From assembly GCA_903913365.1 (NCBI GenBank), contig CAIWKW010000039.1:1-9794 (forward strand): DNA of 9,794 bases. The letters run 5' to 3'. The notes below the pieces were generated by a model. The model saw only the letters and a list, made by a program, of their open reading frames with translations, did no database searches and had not been told where the DNA came from. This document shows, in pieces, positions 5,366 through 9,794 of the stretch (its first letter is position 1; every line of letters begins with the position of its first letter). Source of the DNA: Candidatus Doudnabacteria bacterium. Its GTDB lineage: Bacteria; Patescibacteriota; Doudnabacteria; UBA920. The position numbers and the translations under genes are program-made.

Positions 5366-5374
5366 CTGCTATTA
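5366..5374 (+). promoter_or_regulatory. Extended -10 of the 77-aa gene
   Basis: TGCTATTAT matches an extended -10 element and lies 28 bases before the ATG at 5403. No clear -35 is present, as expected for extended -10 promoters. Confidence 0.5.
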
Positions 5375-5402
5375 TAGCTATATAAACATTAACCTCAAAA
5401 AT

Positions 5403-5636
5403 ATGTCTAACGATACAATTATCTCCGAAACCACTCCGGAAAAAGAAAGGGTATATCACCACCATCGCCGCGGCGGAGCTGCCGGCGGCGGAGCTTACGG
5501 CCTGGCTTTTATAGGCGCGGCTGTTTACTACCTCCAGCATTCAACCACGTTTTGGGCCGGAGTACTCGGCATTCTTAAAGCCCTGGTTTGGCCGGCAATG
5601 CTGGTTTATCACCTGCTGGCGTTTTTGAAGATGTAA
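5403..5636 (+). CDS. Conserved small membrane protein (YYLQH/FW type), 77 aa
   Basis: The product has a short polar N-terminus, a basic patch HHHRRGG (residues 19-25), a glycine-rich turn, and then the block AYGLAFIGAAVYYLQH, TTFWAGVLGILKALVWPA and LVYHLLAFLKM. This block matches, from memory, small uncharacterised proteins found in many Patescibacteria and some other bacteria, whose hallmark is GxxYGLGFIGA.VYY.QH..TFW.G. Two hydrophobic segments (about 32-46 and 49-74) suggest a membrane hairpin with the His/Arg patch in the cytoplasm. No function is known for the family. The ATG has no SD and follows an AT-rich leader. It is a single gene; the nearest downstream structures are a dispersed repeat and a terminator-like hairpin at 5813. 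Confidence 0.8.
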   Translation: MSNDTIISETTPEKERVYHHHRRGGAAGGGAYGLAFIGAAVYYLQHSTTFWAGVLGILKALVWPAMLVYHLLAFLKM

Positions 5637-5650
5637 TCATTGCGTAGTTT

Positions 5651-5800
5651 GTCATTGCGAGCGTAATACCAGGCAAAGTGCGAAGCAATCTTTCCGCTTG
5701 GAAGATTGCCGCTTTGCGACTAAGATAATTCTCTGGCGCTCCTCGCCCATTCGGCAACGCTCAGGGCGACCTTGAGTGTAATCGAACAGGTCGCAATGAC
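5651..5800. repeat. MITE-like dispersed repeat with 10-bp inverted ends
   Basis: GTCATTGCGA (5651-5660) and TCGCAATGAC (5791-5800) are perfect terminal inverted repeats. An internal hairpin joins GCAATCTT (5685-5692) to AAGATTGC (5702-5709), and TCGCCC and GGGCGA pair in the right half. The 'gtcattgcga...tcgcaatgac' wording is a well-known type of non-coding intergenic repeat in many bacteria. No gene lies inside. Confidence 0.75.
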
Positions 5801-5812
5801 AGCAGACCAACT

Positions 5813-5870
5813 AACAAAGGTGCTCTTTGCCATCTTTGATATTTCTTTGTTGGCAAAGAGCACCTTTGTT
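5813..5870. terminator. Perfect 20-bp hairpin, probable bidirectional terminator
   Basis: Arms 5813-5832 (AACAAAGG...TTTGCCA) and 5851-5870 (TGGCAAA...CCTTTGTT) are perfectly complementary around an 18-base loop, and TTAATT follows. A sister hairpin with five compensated differences occurs at 9693-9733. Confidence 0.75.
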
Positions 5871-5881
5871 TTAATTAAATA

Positions 5882-5890
5882 TGCTATAAT
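5882..5890 (+). promoter_or_regulatory. Extended -10 promoter of the cation transporter gene
   Basis: TGCTATAAT is a perfect extended -10. Transcription should begin near 5897, leaving a leader of about 20 bases without an SD before the ATG at 5918. Confidence 0.75.
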
Positions 5891-5917
5891 TTAGCAGGTG
5901 ATTTTAATTTTTTTCCT

Positions 5918-6796
5918 ATGGAAACACAAATCGAGAAAAAAGATTTAAACAAAAGAATCCAGGCCGGGTTTGTTTTAAACAGCGCCTTTGCGATTATAGA
6001 ATTTGTTGCCGGGTTGTGGTCCGGCAGTTTGGCTTTGGTTTCCGATTCCATCCATAATATGACGGATTCTTTAAGCTTGCTGGTGGCTTTTACCGCAAGA
6101 AAGCTTGGCGACCGCGAGGCCACTTCCGAGCATACTTACGGCTACGGCAAAGCCAATATTTTAGCCGCGCTAACCAACAGCACCATATTAATTGGCGTGG
6201 CAATTTTTATTTTTTATGAAGCCGTAAAACACATTCTCCATCCTCAAGCGGTAGAGGGAGGCGTGATAATAATAGTTACTTTAATAGGAATTATTATTAA
6301 CTCCACCATTGCCCTTTTGCTGAAAAAATACAAGGAAGACTTAAACGTAAAAAGCGTTTACTTAAATATGCTTTTTGACGTAATTGCTTTGGTCGGCGCA
6401 TTTATTGCGGGCTTTGCCATTTTAATTACACACAAAACCATAATAGACCCAATAGTCAGCATATTAATTTCCCTGATGCTGGCCTACACCGGATTTAAAA
6501 TTACCAACGATGCCATTCACATTTTGTTGGAAGGCGTGCCTGAAGGGCTGGATGTAAAAAAAGTTGAGGCCACCATATTAAATACGCCTAACATTACCAC
6601 TTTGGATAACCTGCATATTTGGACAATTTCGGCCGACAGCACGGCCCTTAGCTGCCACATTGTGGTAAGCGATTACAATTTGGAAAACAATATTAAAACC
6701 ATAGAAAAGCTTAAAAACGAACTGCAAGAAAAGTTCGGCATTAACCACACCACCATAGAAATAGGCCTTACTCCCACTCCCCCGCATAAACACTAA
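5918..6796 (+). CDS. Cation diffusion facilitator, probable divalent metal efflux protein
   Basis: The 292-residue protein is a full-length member of the cation diffusion facilitator family, proton-coupled exporters of Zn2+ and related divalent metals in the cytoplasmic membrane. Six membrane segments are predicted at about residues 15-33, 37-60, 82-101, 115-135, 148-169 and 176-193. The cytoplasmic ferredoxin-like dimerisation domain covers 205-286. The second helix carries the metal-site residues His46 and Asp50 (SDSIHNMTD), and the cytosolic loop has HTYGYGKANILAAL (72-85). The fifth helix has YLNMLFD, so the usual HxxxD is Asn150-xxx-Asp154. The C-terminal domain retains LHIWTIS (His233), SCHIVV (His247) and NHTTIEI (His277), typical zinc-site positions. 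There is no His-rich loop between helices 4 and 5. It has an extended -10 promoter, no SD, and is followed by a dispersed repeat rather than a clear terminator. Confidence 0.93.
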   Translation: METQIEKKDLNKRIQAGFVLNSAFAIIEFVAGLWSGSLALVSDSIHNMTDSLSLLVAFTARKLGDREATSEHTYGYGKANILAALTNSTILIGVAIFIFYEAVKHILHPQAVEGGVIIIVTLIGIIINSTIALLLKKYKEDLNVKSVYLNMLFDVIALVGAFIAGFAILITHKTIIDPIVSILISLMLAYTGFKITNDAIHILLEGVPEGLDVKKVEATILNTPNITTLDNLHIWTISADSTALSCHIVVSDYNLENNIKTIEKLKNELQEKFGINHTTIEIGLTPTPPHKH

Positions 6797-6854
6797 ATAA
6801 TTTTTGAGCTGATATTTTTTTTTGTTTAGATAGCAAAAGGAGCAGTTATTAAGC

Positions 6855-7031
6855 CTTCTCCCCTGGCGAGGGGAGATGTCCAGACTTTTGACTGAGAACT
6901 ATTGTGGAAAAAAGTCTGGACAGAGAGGTCGAACTATTACCTTAGCTTCTACCTCATCTGTCTTTCGGATGCTACTTTAGGCATCTTCTCCTTGCCAGCC
7001 CCGTAGATTTATTTTACGGGGCCAGGAGAAG
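6855..7031. repeat. MITE-like dispersed repeat downstream of the transporter gene
   Basis: The ends CTTCTCCCCTGG (6855-6866) and CCAGGAGAAG (7022-7031) are imperfect inverted repeats. Inside, GTCCAGACTTTT (6878-6889) pairs perfectly with AAAAGTCTGGAC (6910-6921), and GCCCCGTA pairs with TACGGGGC near the right end. The 'tctacctcatctgtctttcggatg' wording is typical of non-coding repeats spread through bacterial genomes. No protein is encoded between 6797 and 7217. Confidence 0.65.
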
Positions 7032-7040
7032 AGGAAACAG

Positions 7041-7063
7041 CCACCCCCGCGCATAAATACTAA
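7041..7063 (+). repeat. Degenerate copy of the end of the transporter gene
   Basis: The stretch after the repeat, CCACCCCCGCGCATAAATAC then TAA, closely matches the transporter's own end at 6774-6796 (CCACTCCCCCGCATAAACAC, TAA). Read in phase with the stop it gives TPAHKY against TPPHKH. The repeat at 6855-7031 therefore lies between two copies of this end. Confidence 0.5.
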
Positions 7064-7087
7064 TAATAAATGCCTAAAAATATTTAA

Positions 7088-7117
7088 TTGACAGCCAGTC
7101 CAAAATATTGCTATATT
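7088..7117 (+). promoter_or_regulatory. Promoter of the 309-aa gene
   Basis: TTGACA (7088-7093), an 18-base spacer and TATATT (7112-7117) preceded by TGC. Transcription should start near 7124, giving a leader of about 95 bases. Confidence 0.75.
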
Positions 7118-7130
7118 AAGCCAGACTAAG

Positions 7131-7149
7131 CAGCCTTTATGGCTGTTTT
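7131..7149 (+). promoter_or_regulatory. Leader hairpin with U-run, possible attenuator
   Basis: CAGCC (7131-7135) pairs with GGCTG (7141-7145) around TTTAT, followed by TTTT, right at the start of the predicted transcript. It is short for a terminator, so it may instead protect the 5' end. An unassigned AAGGAGG follows at 7158-7164. Confidence 0.4.
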
Positions 7150-7217
7150 AAGTTGCCAAGGAGGATATTTGGTTATTGTAAATACCAAGTGTTTTTTGAG
7201 GCAAAAAGTGAGGAAAA

Positions 7218-8147
7218 ATGGCGGCAGCACTGGTCCCTATTCAAACCAGAATCGAATTGGACGTGGGAGAACGCATATTGCTGGTAGGAACCAATCCATC
7301 CAGTACAGACCAATTCCCGTCCAATGAGGATCGTTATCATTTTATGACCGTTTCCGAACTGGAAAAGCTGCGAGAACTTCCGGTCAAGAACGTTAAGGTC
7401 ATTTTGATAAACGAAAAGATAAACAGCAACGCACTCGAACATTTCTACAGCCTCCTGGACAAACTCGAAGAATTTCCCTTGGTCCTAACCTTGCAAAATG
7501 GCGGAAGATTCGCTGAAATGATGAGGCATTTTCCGTTTGACAATCCCAAGGGGGTTGTCGGTATGGAAGTGTTTGGGGTCTCCCATACAATCGAATCAAC
7601 GACAAAACACTCCGGTCCGATAAGGAAAGTGCCGGCAAAACCCGAAGAGCCTCCAGCCACTCAGCACGCTCCAAAACCCGAGCAGGTTCCAGATCCCGCA
7701 CCGCAAATGAAAATTAGCGGGCTGAATCAGCTTCTCGGGAGATTGGAAGAAATATACCGCGACTTCAGCGGCAAGTCCGGACACATCATCGCCTATTTTC
7801 GAAAGTGCGGCATTACGCCGGAAAAGATGACCGACAGCGCCCTTCGCCAGCGCATTTACCGCATCCGCGATAAACACGATCACGCCGACAGCAAACCTAC
7901 AGTATCTTTGTCTCCAGCCAATAAGGAGACATTTGACTCTGACAAGGCCAAGCGTCTTGAAGCTGCTGTAGAAAACCTCAACTCGGCCTATCAATCCACT
8001 GTGGCGGCTTTTGTTGAAGTGCTGCAGGAAAACACTCACTTCAAAAAGGCTATGCAACAAATGGCTTTGCAGAACGCCGCCATCCCCGGCCTGAAAGAGC
8101 GGCTAAATCGGTTTCTAAAAGCCGCTGGCCTACCCGAAGAGGTATGA
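7218..8147 (+). CDS. Unknown two-domain protein, 309 aa
   Basis: I do not recognise this protein. Residues 17-128 look like an alpha/beta domain with alternating strands and helices (RILLVGTN, then HFMTVSELEKL, then NVKVILINEKINS, then FPLVLTLQNG), reminiscent of receiver-like or Rossmann-like folds, but no catalytic Asp or nucleotide loop is convincing. A Pro-rich linker (about 138-165) follows. Residues 168-222 form a helical segment, GLNQLLGRLEEIYRDF, then ITPEKMTDSALRQRIYRIRDKH, whose Arg-rich second helix could be a DNA-binding helix-turn-helix. Residues 240-305 are long helices, probably a coiled coil or helical bundle. It has no signal peptide or membrane segment. The start ATG at 7218 is preceded by GAGGA at a short spacing, and an in-frame TGA lies just upstream. 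Base composition is more GC-rich than in the transporter and sdp genes. It is a single-gene unit with its own promoter and terminator. Confidence 0.85.
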   Translation: MAAALVPIQTRIELDVGERILLVGTNPSSTDQFPSNEDRYHFMTVSELEKLRELPVKNVKVILINEKINSNALEHFYSLLDKLEEFPLVLTLQNGGRFAEMMRHFPFDNPKGVVGMEVFGVSHTIESTTKHSGPIRKVPAKPEEPPATQHAPKPEQVPDPAPQMKISGLNQLLGRLEEIYRDFSGKSGHIIAYFRKCGITPEKMTDSALRQRIYRIRDKHDHADSKPTVSLSPANKETFDSDKAKRLEAAVENLNSAYQSTVAAFVEVLQENTHFKKAMQQMALQNAAIPGLKERLNRFLKAAGLPEEV

Positions 8148-8177
8148 GCCAATCAACAACCAAATCGCAACCACCAC

Positions 8178-8219
8178 GCCCGCATGATCAGCCTTAAAAC
8201 TGTCATGCGGGCTTTGATT
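8178..8219 (+). terminator. Terminator of the 309-aa gene
   Basis: GCCCGCATGA (8178-8187) pairs perfectly with TCATGCGGGC (8203-8212) around a 15-base loop. TTTGATTT follows. It is 30 bases after the stop. Confidence 0.8.
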
Positions 8220-8230
8220 TATCCACAACC

Positions 8231-8259
8231 TTGACGAAAACATAACAATAGTATAATAT
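8231..8259 (+). promoter_or_regulatory. sdpR promoter
   Basis: TTGACG (8231-8236) is followed after 17 bases by TAATAT (8254-8259). A perfect TATAAT at 8252-8257 overlaps it with a 15-base spacer. Either -10 overlaps the operator at 8256-8279. Confidence 0.7.
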
Positions 8260-8279
8260 TTAGATAGGCATCTAAATAT
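8256..8279. promoter_or_regulatory. ArsR-family operator of the sdp operon
   Basis: ATATTTAGAT (8256-8265) and ATCTAAATAT (8270-8279) are a perfect 10-bp inverted repeat with a 4-base centre, overlapping the -10. AT-rich palindromes of this size are typical ArsR/SdpR operators, so autorepression is likely. Confidence 0.75.
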
Positions 8280-8305
8280 CTAATTATTGGAAACAGCTTT
8301 ATATT

Positions 8306-8593
8306 ATGTCGCTTTCTCAGACATTCCAAGCACTATCCGAACCAAACCGGCAAAAAATTATTGATGCGCTTAAAAAACGCGAAATGCCTGTTTCGGAAAT
8401 AGCTTTAAATTTAAATATTACCCTGCCAACTTTGTCCCACCATTTGGATATTTTAAAGCGCGCGGATTTAATTTCCGGTAGGCGCGAAGGCCAACAAATA
8501 ATCTATTCGCTAAATTTGAGCGTTGTGGAAGAAGTTGCGGAAAAAATTGCCAAATTTTTAACTACAGATACCAAATTCCGATCTACAGATTAA
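8306..8593 (+). CDS. sdpR: SdpR-type ArsR family repressor
   Basis: This 95-residue winged-helix protein matches the SdpR branch of the ArsR family: FQALSEPNRQKIIDALKKREMPVSEIA (7-33), a recognition helix TLPTLSHHLDILKRADLI (39-56), and a beta-wing SGRREGQQIIYSLN (57-70). The metal-binding ELCxC motif of metal-sensing ArsR proteins is absent (there is no Cys at all), so it does not sense metal through that site. In Bacillus subtilis SdpR represses its own operon with sdpI and is drawn to the membrane by toxin-bound SdpI. The same gene order (regulator, then SdpI) is seen here. A perfect palindrome overlaps its promoter. The ATG lacks an SD. The last residues (TTDTKFRSTD) are encoded partly by CTACAGAT repeats, so the C-terminal tail may be a recent extension. 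Confidence 0.9.
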   Translation: MSLSQTFQALSEPNRQKIIDALKKREMPVSEIALNLNITLPTLSHHLDILKRADLISGRREGQQIIYSLNLSVVEEVAEKIAKFLTTDTKFRSTD

Positions 8594-8617
8594 ACGAATC
8601 TACAGATAACTACAGAT
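8562..8617. repeat. Four copies of CTACAGAT
   Basis: Copies start at 8562, 8583, 8600 and 8610. The first two lie inside the end of sdpR and the last two in the spacer. They look like degenerate repeat units linked to the hairpin at 8602-8640. Confidence 0.6.
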
Positions 8618-8640
8618 GCGCAATATTTGTAGTTATCTGT
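8602..8640. repeat. 13-bp hairpin between sdpR and sdpI
   Basis: ACAGATAACTACA (8602-8614) pairs perfectly with TGTAGTTATCTGT (8628-8640) around 13 bases. No U-run follows, so it is more likely an mRNA-processing or stability element, or a repeat, than a terminator. A small hairpin ATCTCC/GGAGAT (8648-8663) follows. Confidence 0.6.
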
Positions 8641-8717
8641 CGTAAAGATCTCCCATAGGAGATAAAATCAAAAAATCTGTATATCGGAATAAATAATTAA
8701 AAAATTAATTACAATAT

Positions 8718-9389
8718 ATGAACCCGCTCAAACTTAGTTTCAAAACAGAAATTTTTCCCCTGCTGGTTGTGGCTGTGGGAATAGTTGCAAGCTTTTATTT
8801 TTACGCCCACTTCCCCGCCGTTGTGGTTAGCCACTGGGGCTTTGAGGGGCAGCCCAACGGCTACTCCGGCAAGGCTACCGGAGCCTTTGCCATTCCTGCT
8901 CTCCTGCTCGGCATGTATCTATTATTTATCTTTTTACCTTACTTGGACCCCAAGGGAGAAAAATACCAAAATTTTTCCAAAGTCTATTTGCTGTTTAGAA
9001 ATTTAATTTTACTGCTTCTGCTGATTGTTTATCTTGCAACCGGCGCTTACAACTTGGGCTACTCTGTTAAAATCCAGTATATTGTTCCGACTCTGGTTGG
9101 CCTGCTGTTTATAATATTGGGCAACTTTATGGGAAAAATAAAAAGCAACTGGTTTGTGGGCGTGCGTACTCCTTGGACGCTCAGTTCGGAAAATGTTTGG
9201 AACAAAACACAAAGTTTTGGCGGAAAAGCGATGATGCTGTTTGGGCTGCTGATAATTATTACCCCGCTACTGCCTAAAGTCTTTGGTATAATTGTTTTTG
9301 CGGCGGGAATTATTATGGTGAGTTTTGGCAGTATAATTTATTCCTATATTTTATACCGCAAGGAAAAACAAGCCGGATTGATTAAATGA
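8718..9389 (+). CDS. sdpI: SdpI-family membrane immunity protein
   Basis: The 223-residue protein has the two parts of SdpI: an N-terminal DUF1648-like region (about 14-65) with the HFPAVVVSHWGFEGQPNGYSGK motif split around residues 31-52, and the SdpI signature GNFMGKIKSNWFVGVRTPWT with LSSENVWNKT (135-164). Six membrane segments are predicted at about 12-30, 56-76, 89-109, 120-138, 170-187 and 189-212. In B. subtilis SdpI protects against the SdpC-derived killing peptide and also signals toxin presence by sequestering SdpR. Homologues are widespread without the toxin, so the role here may be resistance to foreign peptides or envelope-stress signalling. No SdpA, SdpB or SdpC is visible. The ATG lacks an SD and lies 124 bases after sdpR. 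The gene is probably cotranscribed with sdpR and with the 81-aa gene that starts 45 bases downstream. Confidence 0.92.
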   Translation: MNPLKLSFKTEIFPLLVVAVGIVASFYFYAHFPAVVVSHWGFEGQPNGYSGKATGAFAIPALLLGMYLLFIFLPYLDPKGEKYQNFSKVYLLFRNLILLLLLIVYLATGAYNLGYSVKIQYIVPTLVGLLFIILGNFMGKIKSNWFVGVRTPWTLSSENVWNKTQSFGGKAMMLFGLLIIITPLLPKVFGIIVFAAGIIMVSFGSIIYSYILYRKEKQAGLIK

Positions 9390-9434
9390 CAAAAAAAATA
9401 AAGGTCGATTAAAAAACCAAGGAAATATAACTAT

Positions 9435-9680
9435 ATGTGGCACAATTATCCAATTTTTGTATTGTCTCCCGGTGTTAAAATTCTTCTGGCTTTAGCTATA
9501 ATCTGGAGCATAATTTGGAAAGGTGTTGCGCTATGGAAAGCTGCGCGCAATTCCGACAAGGCATGGTTTTTGATAATGCTTATTGTTAACACGATTGGCG
9601 TTCTGGAGATTATTTACATTTTTGGCTTTGGTAAAAAAAATCGGCAAAGTCTGTCTCAAGGAAACGGACAGCAAATATAA
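9435..9680 (+). CDS. DUF5652-like two-helix membrane protein, 81 aa
   Basis: The protein reads as two membrane helices (about residues 12-34 and 43-65) joined by the conserved motif KGVALWKAARNSDKAWFLIM, and ends in a Lys/Arg and Gln-rich polar tail. The W(K)G.ALW.AAR....WF...L..NT.G..EI.Y.. pattern matches DUF5652, a small family very common in Patescibacteria, by recall of the motif. The function is unknown. An AAGGA lies about 11 bases before the ATG, a weak SD. It is probably the last gene of the sdpR-sdpI operon: the gap is 45 bases with no terminator, and a strong hairpin follows its stop. Association with a membrane immunity gene could be coincidental, because DUF5652 genes occur in many contexts. 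Confidence 0.88.
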   Translation: MWHNYPIFVLSPGVKILLALAIIWSIIWKGVALWKAARNSDKAWFLIMLIVNTIGVLEIIYIFGFGKKNRQSLSQGNGQQI

Positions 9681-9692
9681 CAAACCTGAAGC

Positions 9693-9733
9693 AACAATGG
9701 TCATCTTTGCGCAGCGCAAAGATGACCATTGTT
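9693..9733. terminator. Perfect 20-bp hairpin ending the sdp operon
   Basis: Arms 9693-9712 (AACAATGG...TTTGCGC) and 9714-9733 are perfectly complementary with a single base between them, followed by TATTATG. The flanking AACAA/TTGTT gives a U-run in either direction. It is a sister of the hairpin at 5813-5870. Confidence 0.8.
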
Positions 9734-9744
9734 TATTATGTGGA

Positions 9745-9794
9745 GTCATCCCGGAATTTTGGAGTGCACCCGACAAAATATCCGGGATCCAGAA
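9745..9794. repeat. Dispersed palindromic repeat, possibly cut by the window end
   Basis: ATCCCGGA (9748-9755) pairs with TCCGGGAT (9781-9788), and ATTTTG (9756-9761) pairs with CAAAAT (9774-9779), with one bulged base. 'GTCATCCCGGA...TCCGGGATCCAG' is a common intergenic repeat type in many bacteria. Confidence 0.65.

Noticed and set aside
7139..7327. A 62-codon frame ahead of the 309-aa gene
   Set aside because: It begins inside the leader hairpin, overlaps the main gene by 110 bases and has no SD before its ATG. Only the unassigned SD at 7158 is kept as an observation.
7596..8060. A 154-codon minus-strand frame within the 309-aa gene
   Set aside because: It has no SD or promoter and lies entirely antisense to a gene that has promoter, SD and terminator.
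1..9794. A CRISPR array, or additional tRNA or rRNA genes
   Set aside because: No regularly spaced repeats of 24-40 bases, no other cloverleaf with TTCAANT-type arm, and no rRNA motifs were found by eye.

Overview
The window looks like chromosomal DNA of an uncultured Patescibacteria (Candidate Phyla Radiation) bacterium, probably a Parcubacteria-type lineage. The reasons are a DUF5652-like two-helix protein, a short YYLQH/FW-type membrane protein of a kind common in these genomes, a secreted protein with tandem 'DGTxY' repeats, a lipoprotein, many AT-rich starts with no Shine-Dalgarno (SD) sequence, and gene-poor stretches full of hairpins and dispersed palindromic repeats. This placement is inferred from protein character, not from a marker-gene tree.

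Layout. 26-1137: secreted repeat protein and its terminator. 1138-1466: two palindromic elements. 1402-1979 (minus): a self-contained unit of promoter, operator-like palindrome, strong SD, unknown 145-aa protein and terminator. 2133-2705 (minus): a lipoprotein gene with a consensus promoter and terminator. 2716-3239: no clear gene; it holds a minus-strand terminator, nested stems, three 9-bp half-sites exactly 12 bp apart, and a G-depleted tract. 3339-4199 (minus): a TraB/Tiki-like protein. 4215-4526 (plus): the C-terminal remnant of a serine recombinase, running into the 3' end of the tmRNA gene ssrA (4459-4848, minus). 4991-5269 (minus) and 5403-5636 (plus): divergent small membrane proteins. 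5651-5870: a dispersed repeat and a 20-bp hairpin. 5918-6796: a cation diffusion facilitator. 6855-7031: another palindromic repeat, followed by a degenerate copy of the transporter gene's end. 7218-8147: an unknown 309-aa protein with its own promoter, leader hairpin and terminator. 8231-9733: an sdpR-sdpI-DUF5652 cluster with a 24-bp operator. 9745 to the end: the start of another dispersed repeat.

How the parts relate. The clearest functional unit is the SdpR-type repressor with the SdpI-type immunity protein; no SdpC toxin is visible. The ssrA locus appears to be an old integration site: a recombinase tail abuts the tRNA-like 3' end and the neighbouring 1 kb may be leftover cargo. Four genes (145 aa, lipoprotein, 92 aa, 309 aa) have good SD sequences, while the other genes largely lack them, which suggests two sources or two modes of translation start. 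No intact mobile element, CRISPR array or complete defence system is visible. The best candidates for something undescribed are the 309-aa protein with its structured leader, the 2716-2925 structured region, and the divergent tmRNA.
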